This document shows positions 1 to 7,100 of a stretch of 9,624 nucleotides of DNA, one piece after another; position 1 is the first letter of the stretch; each line of letters opens with the position of its first letter. The stretch covers positions 1 to 9,624 of the forward strand of contig DAOVYP010000053.1 in the NCBI GenBank assembly GCA_030635565.1, in the 5' to 3' direction. The notes under the pieces are model-generated. The model was not told where the DNA came from, did no database searches, and saw nothing but the letters and a program-made list of their open reading frames with translations. A program made the position numbers and the translations under genes. The DNA is from Spirochaeta sp. (GTDB lineage Bacteria; Spirochaetota; Spirochaetia; DSM-2461).

Positions 1-419
1 AGAAAAAACGCATAGTGAAAGTTCTTGGAGAAATGATGGGAGAGCTCAGCGGCAGTACTGTCACCGTTCTCGGTCTCTCTTTTAAATCGGAGACGGATGA
101 TGTGAGGGATTCACCGTCCCTGACAGTCGTGGCCGAGCTGCTGGAGGCCGGTGCGGCTGTGCGGGCTCACGATCCCCGGGGAGCCGATAATTTCCGGAGT
201 TTCATTCCCGAAACCGTCTGTTTTACAACAAGTTATGAGGCAGTTGAGGGGGCTGATGCGCTGATTCTGATGACCGAATGGAACGAATACCGCGCCCTGG
301 ATTTGAAAATCCTGTCTGAGAAGATGAAGGGACGGGTTATTCTGGATGCCAGGAATCTTCTGGATCCGGACATGGTCCGGGATTTCGGTTTCAGCTACAG
401 AGGTATCGGCCGTGGCTGA
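1..419 (+). CDS. ugd: UDP-glucose 6-dehydrogenase, C-terminal part (5'-truncated by window edge)
   Basis: The frame is open from the window's first bases (in-frame codons begin at position 3) and ends at TGA 417-419; the GTG at 15 is probably internal, because the residues before it (KKRI) fit the basic linker that precedes the last domain in this family. The visible part is the C-terminal UDP-binding Rossmann-like domain of the UDP-glucose/GDP-mannose dehydrogenase family. It shows the family block GLSFKSETDDVRDSPS with the conserved Lys and Asp-Asp-x-Arg, the segment TEWNEYRALDL, and the ending ILDARNLLDP...YRGIGR, which is typical of UDP-glucose 6-dehydrogenases. These cytosolic enzymes oxidise UDP-glucose to UDP-glucuronate with two NAD+, supplying precursors for surface polysaccharide. 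The NAD-binding and catalytic-Cys domains lie upstream of the window. A related nucleotide-sugar dehydrogenase with another substrate is possible. The stop overlaps the start of the peptidase gene by 8 bases. Confidence 0.88.
   Translation, partial: KKRIVKVLGEMMGELSGSTVTVLGLSFKSETDDVRDSPSLTVVAELLEAGAAVRAHDPRGADNFRSFIPETVCFTTSYEAVEGADALILMTEWNEYRALDLKILSEKMKGRVILDARNLLDPDMVRDFGFSYRGIGRG
399..403 (+). promoter_or_regulatory. Shine-Dalgarno site that fixes the peptidase start
   Basis: AGAGG lies 8 bases before the GTG at 412, inside the end of the upstream dehydrogenase gene. The alternative in-frame ATG at 346 would add 22 residues (beginning MPGIFWIRTW) translated from sequence that already encodes the dehydrogenase domain and that look unlike the N-terminus of this family. 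I therefore prefer GTG 412. Confidence 0.55.
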
Positions 420-2163
420 TATTATCTGGAATCTCACATCCATCTATCCATCTTCCGAATCCGCGGCCTATCGGGCCGACAAGGACGAACTGGTTTCACT
501 TTCGGCGGATGTCATTGCCCTGTTGGACGCCGGCAGCCTTGAAGCGGGTGCCTGGCTTCCGGAGGCCGTCAAGGGTCTCAACCGACTCTGGGATCTTTCT
601 GAAAATCTCATTTCCTATGTATACGCAATATGGACTGTTGATACTTCGGATGAGGCTGCCCAGGCGGAAATCGATGATCTGGAAGCCCGCTCCCTGGCCG
701 TTAAAGACGTCGTGGTGAGGTTTCGGGCCCAGCTGTCCGGCATCGGGAATAACTGGAAAGCTCTGACTGCAGGGGAAGATCTTGCTCCATTTAAATTCTG
801 GCTGGAAGAGCAGCGATTCCTTGCGGGTAAACAGATGAGTCCGGCTGAAGAGGCCCTGGCCGCCGACCTGCAGCGATGCGGCGGAGATGCCTGGGATCGA
901 CTCCACGGTAAGCTGTCATCGGCATTGAGTCGCGCCTGGATCGAGGAAGAGAAAACCGTTACTCAACTGCGTACCATGGCCTATGACCCTGATCGAAGCG
1001 TTCGGAAAAGGGCATGGGAAGAGGAAACCGCCGCATGGAAGGGCGCCGAAATCTCATTCGCCGCGGCCCTGAACGGTGTGAAAGGAACTTCAGCGACGCT
1101 GAATACCCGACGGGGCTGGGGGAGCACCCTGGAGAAGTCACTGGTGCAGAACCGCCTCTCACGAACGGCTCTTGATGCCATGCTCGGCGTGATGAGTGAG
1201 TCCCTGCCGGTATTCCGGCGCTACTTCCGGGCAAAGGCGAAAATGCTGGGTGTGCCGAAGCTGGCCTGGTACGATCTTTTTGCCCCGGTGGGCTCCAATG
1301 GCGAAACGTGGAGCTGGGAACGGGTGACGGGTTTCATCCCGGCGATGTTCGACACCCTGTCTCAGGACATGGGTGATTTCGCGCGCCGGGCATTCACGGA
1401 AGACTGGATCGACGCCACAGCTCATAACGGTAAGGTGGGCGGGGCCTACTGCACTCATCTCCCCCTGGCGGGTGAGAGCCGCATACTCTGCAATTTTGAT
1501 GGTTCTTTCGATTCGGTTTCGACGGTGGCTCATGAACTGGGCCATGCATGGCATGGCGAGGTGATGAAGGACTTACCCGGACTGAATCGGGAATACCCTA
1601 TGACCCTGGCGGAAACCGCGAGTATCTTCTCCGAAACCCTGGTTTTCAGGGCGGCCCTTTCGGAGGCCCCGAATTCTTCGAAACCGGCGATTATCGATAC
1701 CTACCTGATGGGCGCCTCCCAGGTGATTGTCGACATACTCAGCCGCTTCCACTTTGAGACGGCCCTGATGCGCCGCAGGCCGGCCGGTGAACTCAGTCCC
1801 GGAGAACTGACCGAAATGATGCTGGACGCCCAGAATCGTACCTATGGCGATGCCTTGGAGAAAGAAGAACGTCATGGCTGGATGTGGGCGGTGAAGGGTC
1901 ACTACTATTCCCCTGACCTGGCATTCTACAACTTCCCCTATGCGTTCGGGCAGCTCTTCGCCCTGGGACTCTATTCCCTCTTCCGTGATGAGGGCCGCAG
2001 TTTTGCGGGTCGTTACCGGGAGCTGTTGCGCCTGACAGGCTCCGCCGATGCCGTCGCCGTCGCCAGATCGGCGGGCTTCAACATCGAGTCACCGGATTTC
2101 TGGCGCCGGGGGATCGCTTCAGTTACGGATTTAATCGAGGATTTCGAGAAATCGGTGAATTAA
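412..2163 (+). CDS. pepF: M3 family oligoendopeptidase (PepF-like zinc metallopeptidase)
   Basis: This is a 583-residue cytosolic zinc endopeptidase of family M3 that would cut short peptides rather than folded proteins. The zinc site is complete: HELGH at residues 374-378 (His374, Glu375, His378), with the third ligand probably Glu401 in LAETASIFSE, the usual distance downstream. A second family signature follows near the C-terminus, GHYYSPDLAFYNFPYAFGQ, which contains the Tyr/His residues that contact substrate in M3 enzymes. There is no signal peptide or membrane segment, and the length fits the roughly 560-610 residues usual for the oligoendopeptidase F clade. The chosen start is GTG 412, supported by AGAGG 8 bases upstream; it overlaps the dehydrogenase stop by 8 bases, so the two genes are probably co-transcribed although their functions are unrelated. 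The gene ends 5 bases from the stop of the convergent minus-strand gene, with no terminator hairpin visible between them. The exact substrate range cannot be inferred. Confidence 0.93.
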   Translation: MADIIWNLTSIYPSSESAAYRADKDELVSLSADVIALLDAGSLEAGAWLPEAVKGLNRLWDLSENLISYVYAIWTVDTSDEAAQAEIDDLEARSLAVKDVVVRFRAQLSGIGNNWKALTAGEDLAPFKFWLEEQRFLAGKQMSPAEEALAADLQRCGGDAWDRLHGKLSSALSRAWIEEEKTVTQLRTMAYDPDRSVRKRAWEEETAAWKGAEISFAAALNGVKGTSATLNTRRGWGSTLEKSLVQNRLSRTALDAMLGVMSESLPVFRRYFRAKAKMLGVPKLAWYDLFAPVGSNGETWSWERVTGFIPAMFDTLSQDMGDFARRAFTEDWIDATAHNGKVGGAYCTHLPLAGESRILCNFDGSFDSVSTVAHELGHAWHGEVMKDLPGLNREYPMTLAETASIFSETLVFRAALSEAPNSSKPAIIDTYLMGASQVIVDILSRFHFETALMRRRPAGELSPGELTEMMLDAQNRTYGDALEKEERHGWMWAVKGHYYSPDLAFYNFPYAFGQLFALGLYSLFRDEGRSFAGRYRELLRLTGSADAVAVARSAGFNIESPDFWRRGIASVTDLIEDFEKSVN

Positions 2164-2168
2164 CATTT

Positions 2169-3140
2169 TTAATCTTCATCCGGGGTCTGAACATCCGGCA
2201 TCTCATGATCGTCGGATACCCAGCTTTTATCCCTTTTAGCCACCCCGGAGATTACCAGGTCGAATTCGGAGATCATGATGCCGGTAAACTTCTCAATGCG
2301 GTCCACGACATAGTCCCGGAGCTCATGAAGATTGTCGGTGATATGATTTCTGAAAGGGATTTCCACTTCCGCACGCATGTGGTAAACGCCGTGGGACGGA
2401 TGTATTTTCACCTTCCTGACGATGAGTTCGCCGTCGAATTCGTCGACACAGTGGGCGATCATCTGAGCCAGGGCATGCTCGCTGATAGCGACTTTACCCT
2501 TATCTTCATCATGGAATGTGGGCTGGACTACCGATTTCTCGTAGACAATATGCCCTTTACTCCGTTTTTTCCCGAATCCCCGGCCTATCTTGAACAGAAC
2601 CTTGATGGAGTTTGAGAGCAGGTGGGGGTAGTCCCGTTCCACCTGGATGGATGGCACGGGTATGACATGTGTTCCATCTTCATTCCTGGTTTTCTGGGCT
2701 TTTTCGATATCTTCTTCCGAACTGATTTCTTCGATGAGTATCACTTTGGATGGCGGCGGGAGTCCGAGGCGTTCGGCCGTCCGTGCCACCATACGCTCCG
2801 ATGTACCCAGCAGGAGTATTTTCCTTATCTTCCGGGATCGTATCGCCTTCATGAATTCATGGCGATGGAGAGGGTCGTCGAAAAGTGCCGTGCGGACGGC
2901 ACTCATGTACACATGTTCGCGTTTTGCGGATTTGCCGGCGACAATACTGTTGCCCTGAATGAGAAGACCGTCGTCGATGATGTACTCAATGCTGTAGTTC
3001 TCCGCCACCAGTTTGGCCCGGAAGCTTTTACCGGTACCGCTTTTTCCAATCAGCGCAAAGACTTTTGTCCCGCCTACGAGTTGGCGGAGCCGGTCTTTAA
3101 CACCGGCACGGCGGCGGGCGGTACTGTCATTCTGTGCCAT
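2169..3140 (-). CDS. P-loop ATP-binding protein with C-terminal Asp23/Gls24-like domain
   Basis: This is a 323-residue soluble protein of unknown function. Residues 32-39 form a clear Walker A motif, GKSGTGKS (Lys38), after a hydrophobic strand (VFALI). A possible second nucleotide-site element is IIDDG near residues 54-58, and the segment RKIRKILLLGTSERM looks like another core strand of a P-loop fold. From about residue 213 to 302 the sequence follows the Asp23/Gls24 (DUF322) pattern: GKVAIS, then a helix ending in Asp-Glu, two beta strands with alternating Val, then a long helix and RIEKFTGIMISEFDLVISGV, close to the family's 'Ve..TGl.V.eVnv.V.gv' ending. The tail is acidic. No membrane segment is seen. 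The ATG at 3140 is well placed, with GAGGGA 5 bases upstream. The gene is monocistronic in this window and divergent from the rnf-side genes. Known Asp23-family proteins act in envelope or alkaline stress, but this protein's role is unknown. The domain match is by eye, with no profile search. Confidence 0.72.
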   Translation of the reverse strand: MAQNDSTARRRAGVKDRLRQLVGGTKVFALIGKSGTGKSFRAKLVAENYSIEYIIDDGLLIQGNSIVAGKSAKREHVYMSAVRTALFDDPLHRHEFMKAIRSRKIRKILLLGTSERMVARTAERLGLPPPSKVILIEEISSEEDIEKAQKTRNEDGTHVIPVPSIQVERDYPHLLSNSIKVLFKIGRGFGKKRSKGHIVYEKSVVQPTFHDEDKGKVAISEHALAQMIAHCVDEFDGELIVRKVKIHPSHGVYHMRAEVEIPFRNHITDNLHELRDYVVDRIEKFTGIMISEFDLVISGVAKRDKSWVSDDHEMPDVQTPDED

Positions 3141-3157
3141 TCGGATCCCTCGTCTTG

Positions 3158-3186
3158 AAGGTAGGAGTTCCCCGGCTGCAGGTCAA
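3158..3186 (-). promoter_or_regulatory. Candidate promoter for the minus-strand P-loop/Asp23-like gene
   Basis: Reading the minus strand, TTGACC (3186-3181) is followed after exactly 17 bases by TACCTT (3163-3158). The -35 is close to consensus and the -10 is weak (3 of 6). Transcription would begin near 3151, which puts the Shine-Dalgarno GAGGGA (3151-3146) at the very 5' end of the message. That is unusual, so the true promoter may be elsewhere in the spacer. Confidence 0.25.
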
Positions 3187-3191
3187 GCCGG
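3172..3191. repeat. Small inverted repeat in the divergent spacer
   Basis: CCGGCT (3172-3177) and AGCCGG (3186-3191) are perfect 6-base inverted arms around an 8-base loop. The repeat overlaps the candidate minus-strand -35 and sits about 17 bases upstream of the plus-strand -35. It could be an operator half-site pair for a dimeric regulator. It lacks a following T run on either strand, so it does not look like a terminator. It may also be chance. Confidence 0.25.
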
Positions 3192-3207
3192 ACGAAAAAG
3201 ACTTTGC

Positions 3208-3236
3208 TTGACAAGGCTTTAACCCTCAAAGAGAAT
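3208..3236 (+). promoter_or_regulatory. Candidate sigma-70 promoter for the membrane-protein/rnf operon
   Basis: A perfect -35 hexamer, TTGACA (3208-3213), is followed by exactly 17 bases and then GAGAAT (3231-3236), which matches 4 of 6 positions of the -10 consensus. Predicted transcription start is about 3243. It is the only recognisable promoter before the chain of closely linked genes from 3235 to the window end, so it may drive the whole rnf cluster. Its -10 contains the ATG at 3235; if the promoter is real, translation of the first gene must begin further downstream. Confidence 0.42.
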
Positions 3237-4758
3237 GGTTGGCGTGTTCGATTTAACCCGCATTCTCAGCAATTCCCGATATGGTAACAATAAAGTGAAT
3301 CGACAGGGATTATTCGCACTCTTTTTGTTTATTCTGACATCCTGCACACTGCTGCTCCTTCTCAATACCCGGGGATCCGAGTCACGCTATTGGCCGGGTT
3401 GGTATATCCTCAGACTTTCCACTGAAACGGAAGTAGTTGAAGCAACTAATTACCTGTTGGCTTCCGGTGTAAACGGCGCTCTGTCGTCATCCTCCGCCGA
3501 AGTGAGTTACATGGCTATTCCCCGCCTGGAACGGGTGAGTGTTGACCGCCTGGATACCGTTCTGGTTCCCGGTGATCCAAGGAGAGATCCGTATCTCTCC
3601 GGGATTTCCAGCCTGTTTGAATCAGATGGTGCTGATTTAATCTATCTTCCCGCCGATCGCAGTCTTGCGGCATATCGGAAGATTCTCAGCGGCATCAGGG
3701 AACTGGAAGGATGGCAGTTGATGGATGACCGGGATGGAATACGTTTTCATGTCCTGGTATTCATTGCCGCAGCACTCCTTATCGGCTTGAAACCGGCGCG
3801 AATCGCCGCAATGATTCCCCTGGCGATATTTGTATTCATTGCGAATCCGAATGCTGTATTTCCCGCACTTCTGGTTTACTACCTTTCTCCGTTGAATTTC
3901 AGATGGAAACGCAAGGGTAAGAAACGGTTGCCCGAAATTACCGTTTATACAGGGTATCTCTCCGCTGTCGCAGCTCTTTTCCTGACAGTCGGCAGTGATT
4001 ATTTCACTCTGCTCTGCATTTCTCTTGTATCATCGGAATTCATTTTCACTATGGCGATGAGACTGGGCGGAAGACGGATCTTCGCCAAACGCCCTGAGCA
4101 TCAGCTTTTCGAGCCCCTGTCTCTCACCCAATTCCGAAAATCCACTGCCGGCAAGTTCCGCTTTCACGGATTTCCGGCCGTTGCTGCCGTGTTGCTGATT
4201 CTTCTAATACCCTGGCCCGGGACCGGCAGCCATCCTCCTGTCCCTTATGCAACGTCAAGCTCCGAAGGATTTGAAAGTTTCGCTTCTTTTCATCGACTTG
4301 CCGATAATCAGACCGTCTCAAGTCTTCCGGATATATCGGGATTGATTGCATCGGCTGCATATCATGAAGGTTTCCTCTACGGTGCCGGGTATAGACTTCC
4401 CATGCCCGGTGACTCCCTGACGGTACGCAGTTACAGTGATAACGGGGATTCCATTGACGTAGTCGAATCGACTATTACCGATTATGACAAAGCCTGGTTC
4501 GAAGCAGTCGTCAGCCGTGAATTAAACCGCGGTCCCGGTCGGCTTTTCGCATCCCTGGGCGGTCCTTCACCCGTAATGACCGTTACTGAAATTCCGAAAG
4601 TTGAAACCGGAGGCTTCAATACCATGCGGATCATTCTTTCAAGCATCGCCGTATTGGTTATGCTGATGCTCCTGCTGTTCCCGAAACATGCCGATCAACT
4701 GGCTCGGGGCGTCTATAAACCATTGCTGACATATCGCAGGAGGGCTCAGGCCGCATGA
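3235..4758 (+). CDS. Uncharacterised multi-pass membrane protein coupled to rnfC
   Basis: I do not recognise this 507-residue protein. It has about eight hydrophobic segments, near residues 25-44, 170-186, 188-204, 206-222, 236-253, 256-276, 312-328 and 463-482. They divide the protein into an N-terminal anchor, a soluble domain (about 45-168), a central membrane bundle with a basic loop (RWKRKGKKR, 223-231), a second soluble domain (about 330-460), and a C-terminal anchor with a basic tail. No cysteine motif, nucleotide site or peptidase motif is evident. It is not one of the six Rnf subunits. Its stop overlaps rnfC's ATG (ATGA, 4755-4758) and its 3' end contains rnfC's Shine-Dalgarno, so translation is probably coupled and a role linked to the Rnf complex, such as assembly or stability, is an inference from position. 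The start is uncertain: ATG 3235 gives the longest form but has a poor ribosome site and lies in the candidate -10. GTG 3244 (nearly leaderless) or GTG 3295, just before the first membrane segment, are alternatives. Confidence 0.8.
   Translation: MVGVFDLTRILSNSRYGNNKVNRQGLFALFLFILTSCTLLLLLNTRGSESRYWPGWYILRLSTETEVVEATNYLLASGVNGALSSSSAEVSYMAIPRLERVSVDRLDTVLVPGDPRRDPYLSGISSLFESDGADLIYLPADRSLAAYRKILSGIRELEGWQLMDDRDGIRFHVLVFIAAALLIGLKPARIAAMIPLAIFVFIANPNAVFPALLVYYLSPLNFRWKRKGKKRLPEITVYTGYLSAVAALFLTVGSDYFTLLCISLVSSEFIFTMAMRLGGRRIFAKRPEHQLFEPLSLTQFRKSTAGKFRFHGFPAVAAVLLILLIPWPGTGSHPPVPYATSSSEGFESFASFHRLADNQTVSSLPDISGLIASAAYHEGFLYGAGYRLPMPGDSLTVRSYSDNGDSIDVVESTITDYDKAWFEAVVSRELNRGPGRLFASLGGPSPVMTVTEIPKVETGGFNTMRIILSSIAVLVMLMLLLFPKHADQLARGVYKPLLTYRRRAQAA
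4738..4744 (+). promoter_or_regulatory. Strong Shine-Dalgarno site for rnfC inside the upstream gene
   Basis: AGGAGGG lies 10 bases before the rnfC ATG and inside the last codons of the membrane-protein gene. It is among the strongest ribosome sites in the window and supports start 4755 and coupled translation across the ATGA junction. Confidence 0.65.
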
Positions 4759-6086
4759 ACAGATTCAGTACCTTTGCGCGAGGGGGCATCCATCCTCCGG
4801 AGGGAAAGGGCGCCACTTCGAATAAACCGATCCGGAATGCACCTCTTCCGGCCATAGCCGTGGTTCCTTTTTCACAGCATATCGGTGCCCCGGCGAAACC
4901 GCTGGTTGAACCGGGAGATCATGTCGAGGAAGCCCAGATCATCGGAGAACCTGCGGGTTTTGTCTCGGCTTCGGTTCATTCTCCCATACCCGGAACGGTA
5001 ACGGAGATAAAAAGTCTCTATCTTCCAAGCGGTATCAGAACCACCGCGGCGGTCATCGAGCTTGACGGTGAATTTTCCCGTCTGGGCAAGCCGGTCCGGA
5101 CCCGGGACTGGTCGGAAATGGGTCAGGATGAGATTCTTGAAATTCTCAAGCAGCACGGTGTCGTCGGTCAGGGAGGAGCTACCTTCCCGTCACATGTGAA
5201 ATTCTCAATACCCAAAGGGCGCAGCTGTGAGATATTCCTGGTGAATGCCGCCGAATGTGAACCGTATCTGTCCGCCGACCACCGGGTGATGCTCGAACAT
5301 ACCGAAGATATCATCGAGGGGATCAGGATCATTAAAAAACTTCTTGACCCCGTGCGTATTATCATCGGAGTCGAAGCGAACAAGCCAGATGCAATTGAGA
5401 AACTCAAAGACGCTTGTGCCGCAGATGAAATTGAAGTGATGCCTCTCAAAGTGAAATATCCCCAGGGCGCGGAGAAAAATCTCATCGAAGCCATCCTGGG
5501 CCGGGAAGTTCCATCAGGGAAGCTGCCCATCGAAGTGGGTGTAATCAACGCCAACGTCGGAACCCTCGTTTCGGTCTGCGAAGCGGTAAGGGACGACAAA
5601 CCTGTTATCGAACGGGTCGTCACCGTTGCCGGGGGCGCAATAGCTCAGCCGGGGAATATCCGCGCAAGGGTGGGAAGTTCCATTCGCGATCTTATCGAGG
5701 AATGCGGCGGATTGGCCGAAGAGCCGGAGAAGTTCGTCAGCGGCGGCCCTTTGATGGGCTTCACTTTCATCGATCTGGACTCACCGGTTACCAAGGGAAC
5801 CAGTGGAATACTGGCTCTCACGAAGAAAGAAGTGAAATCCTTCGCACCTACCGCCTGTCTTTCCTGCGGTCGATGCGTCGAAGCCTGTCCCATGGGTCTC
5901 GTCCCCACAACCATATTCAAGAATGTCGAGCATGAGCGTCTGGATGAGGCGACCGCTTTCGGGCTGGATGACTGTGTGCTTTGCGGTGCATGTGCCTACG
6001 TCTGCCCGTCCCACATTCCCCTCGTCTCAGCCTTCAAGGCTGCCCGCGGCCGCATAAGACGGCTTGCAGCCATGAACAAAGGATAA
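4755..6086 (+). CDS. rnfC: Rnf complex subunit RnfC (NADH- and FMN-binding, two [4Fe-4S])
   Basis: RnfC is the peripheral subunit of the ion-translocating ferredoxin:NAD+ oxidoreductase. It resembles the NuoF subunit of complex I and handles NAD(H). This 443-residue protein begins with the family's FARGGIHPPEGK block, followed by a barrel-sandwich segment (VHSPIPGTVTEI) and the glycine-rich flavin/nucleotide motif GQGGATFP at residues 138-145. The acidic block NAAECEPYLSADHR follows, and a SLBB-like region is expected before the clusters. Two complete ferredoxin motifs sit near the C-terminus: Cys368, 371, 374 and 378 (CLSCGRCVEACP), and Cys407, 410, 413 and 417 (CVLCGACAYVCP). The length fits the compact clostridial-type form and lacks the long Ala/Lys-rich tail of the E. 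coli protein. No membrane segment is seen, so it should sit on the cytoplasmic face bound to the other subunits. The stop is 3 bases before the rnfD ATG. Confidence 0.96.
   Translation: MNRFSTFARGGIHPPEGKGATSNKPIRNAPLPAIAVVPFSQHIGAPAKPLVEPGDHVEEAQIIGEPAGFVSASVHSPIPGTVTEIKSLYLPSGIRTTAAVIELDGEFSRLGKPVRTRDWSEMGQDEILEILKQHGVVGQGGATFPSHVKFSIPKGRSCEIFLVNAAECEPYLSADHRVMLEHTEDIIEGIRIIKKLLDPVRIIIGVEANKPDAIEKLKDACAADEIEVMPLKVKYPQGAEKNLIEAILGREVPSGKLPIEVGVINANVGTLVSVCEAVRDDKPVIERVVTVAGGAIAQPGNIRARVGSSIRDLIEECGGLAEEPEKFVSGGPLMGFTFIDLDSPVTKGTSGILALTKKEVKSFAPTACLSCGRCVEACPMGLVPTTIFKNVEHERLDEATAFGLDDCVLCGACAYVCPSHIPLVSAFKAARGRIRRLAAMNKG
6078..6083 (+). promoter_or_regulatory. Shine-Dalgarno site deciding the rnfD start
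   Basis: AAAGGA lies 6 bases before ATG 6090 but only 3 bases before the in-frame TTG at 6087. This supports ATG 6090 as the start of rnfD. Confidence 0.55.
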
Positions 6087-6089
6087 TTG

Positions 6090-7100
6090 ATGGATCGTCT
6101 ACCTCTAGTTGCAACATCGCCTCAAATCCACGCGCCTGGATCCACCCGGAAAGTGATGGGCGGGGTACTGGCAGCCCTGGCACCGGCGGCAGTCTGGAGT
6201 ATCGTTCTCTTCGGATGGCATGCCGCCCTGGTGATTGCTGCATCCGTTGCCGCCTCAGTCATCACCGAGGGCCTGCTGAATCTGGCTTTCAGGCGCAATA
6301 ATACCCTGGACGACCTCAGTGCCGCCGTGACCGGCGTACTGATCGGTTTCAACATGCCTCCCGATGTGCCGGTATTCATACCGGTTGTGGCGTCGGTTTT
6401 CGCCATTGCCGTTGTGAAATGGAGCTTCGGCGGTCTGGGTTCCAACTGGATGAATCCTGCTCTGGCCGGCCGTGTTTTTGTATTCTTTTCCTGGGGGACA
6501 GACATGACCCGATGGACCCTGCCGGGTATCGGTGGTGCCGATGCGGTAAGCGGTCCCACACCGCTGGGCAGTATCAAGGTGGCTCTCTCCAATCTGTCTG
6601 AGGGAATTGACGGTCCCATGAGGCTTCTGGAGTCGGCGGGGATGCCGACAACGTACCTCGATCTATTCCTGGGCCGCATGCCCGGATCTCTGGGTGAAGT
6701 ATCGGCAATGCTGCTCATCATCGGAGGACTTTTCCTTGTAATCCTGAAGATTGTCAATTGGGAAATCCCGGTCGCTTATATCGGGAGTTTCGCCCTTTTC
6801 ATGTGGGCTTTTGACGGAATGCAGTACGGCGGAGGAATATTCTCCGGGGACATCTTATTTCATCTGCTCACCGGCGGACTGATGCTCGGTGCCCTGTTCA
6901 TGGCTACCGACATGGTGACATCGCCGCTGACCCGGAAGGGGCGCATCATCTTCGGAATGGGATGCGGCCTGTTGACCTTTGTCATACGGCGCTTCGGGAA
7001 TCTTCCCGAAGGTGTCAGCCTGGCCATTATCTTCATGAATATCCTGGTGCCGCTCATCGATCGCTTTGTGAAGCCCAGGCGCTACGGAGTGGATTCATGA
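6090..7100 (+). CDS. rnfD: Rnf complex subunit RnfD (membrane FMN carrier)
   Basis: RnfD is an integral membrane subunit, homologous to NqrB, that carries a covalently attached FMN and takes part in electron transfer across the membrane. The 336-residue protein begins MDRLPLVATSPQIHAP, followed by several membrane helices. Family landmarks are the NTLDDLSAAVTGVLIGFNMPP segment and NWMNPALAGRVFVFFSW. The flavin attachment site corresponds to DAVSGPTP, making Thr157 the expected acceptor; the usual motif has Ala where this protein has Pro, a deviation discussed in the findings. The C-terminal half has more helices and the conserved ATDMVTSPLT block near residues 270-280. I chose ATG 6090, with AAAGGA 6 bases upstream, over the overlapping TTG 6087. 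The TGA overlaps the rnfG ATG by four bases. Confidence 0.95.
   Translation: MDRLPLVATSPQIHAPGSTRKVMGGVLAALAPAAVWSIVLFGWHAALVIAASVAASVITEGLLNLAFRRNNTLDDLSAAVTGVLIGFNMPPDVPVFIPVVASVFAIAVVKWSFGGLGSNWMNPALAGRVFVFFSWGTDMTRWTLPGIGGADAVSGPTPLGSIKVALSNLSEGIDGPMRLLESAGMPTTYLDLFLGRMPGSLGEVSAMLLIIGGLFLVILKIVNWEIPVAYIGSFALFMWAFDGMQYGGGIFSGDILFHLLTGGLMLGALFMATDMVTSPLTRKGRIIFGMGCGLLTFVIRRFGNLPEGVSLAIIFMNILVPLIDRFVKPRRYGVDS

Noticed and set aside
1573..1902. Minus-strand open frame opposite the peptidase active-site region
   Set aside because: It overlaps the conserved zinc-ligand and C-terminal region of the M3 peptidase in antisense and lacks a ribosome site or motif.
2150..2185. Possible shared terminator between the convergent genes
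   Set aside because: The stops are 5 bases apart. There is a short T run (2165-2169), but no GC-rich hairpin precedes it on either strand.
2622..3158. Plus-strand open frame (178 codons) opposite the P-loop/Asp23-like gene
   Set aside because: It is antisense to a gene with a clear Walker A motif and a good ribosome site, and shows no recognisable domain.
6087..6089. TTG as the start codon of rnfD
   Set aside because: It is only 3 bases from the Shine-Dalgarno, and the next codon is ATG with ideal spacing.
6122..6757. Long minus-strand open frame (211 codons) opposite rnfD
   Set aside because: It lies wholly antisense to a strongly recognised rnfD, its translation is rich in Arg, Pro, Thr and Ser without family motifs, and it has no ribosome site. 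It is a shadow of GC-biased codon use.
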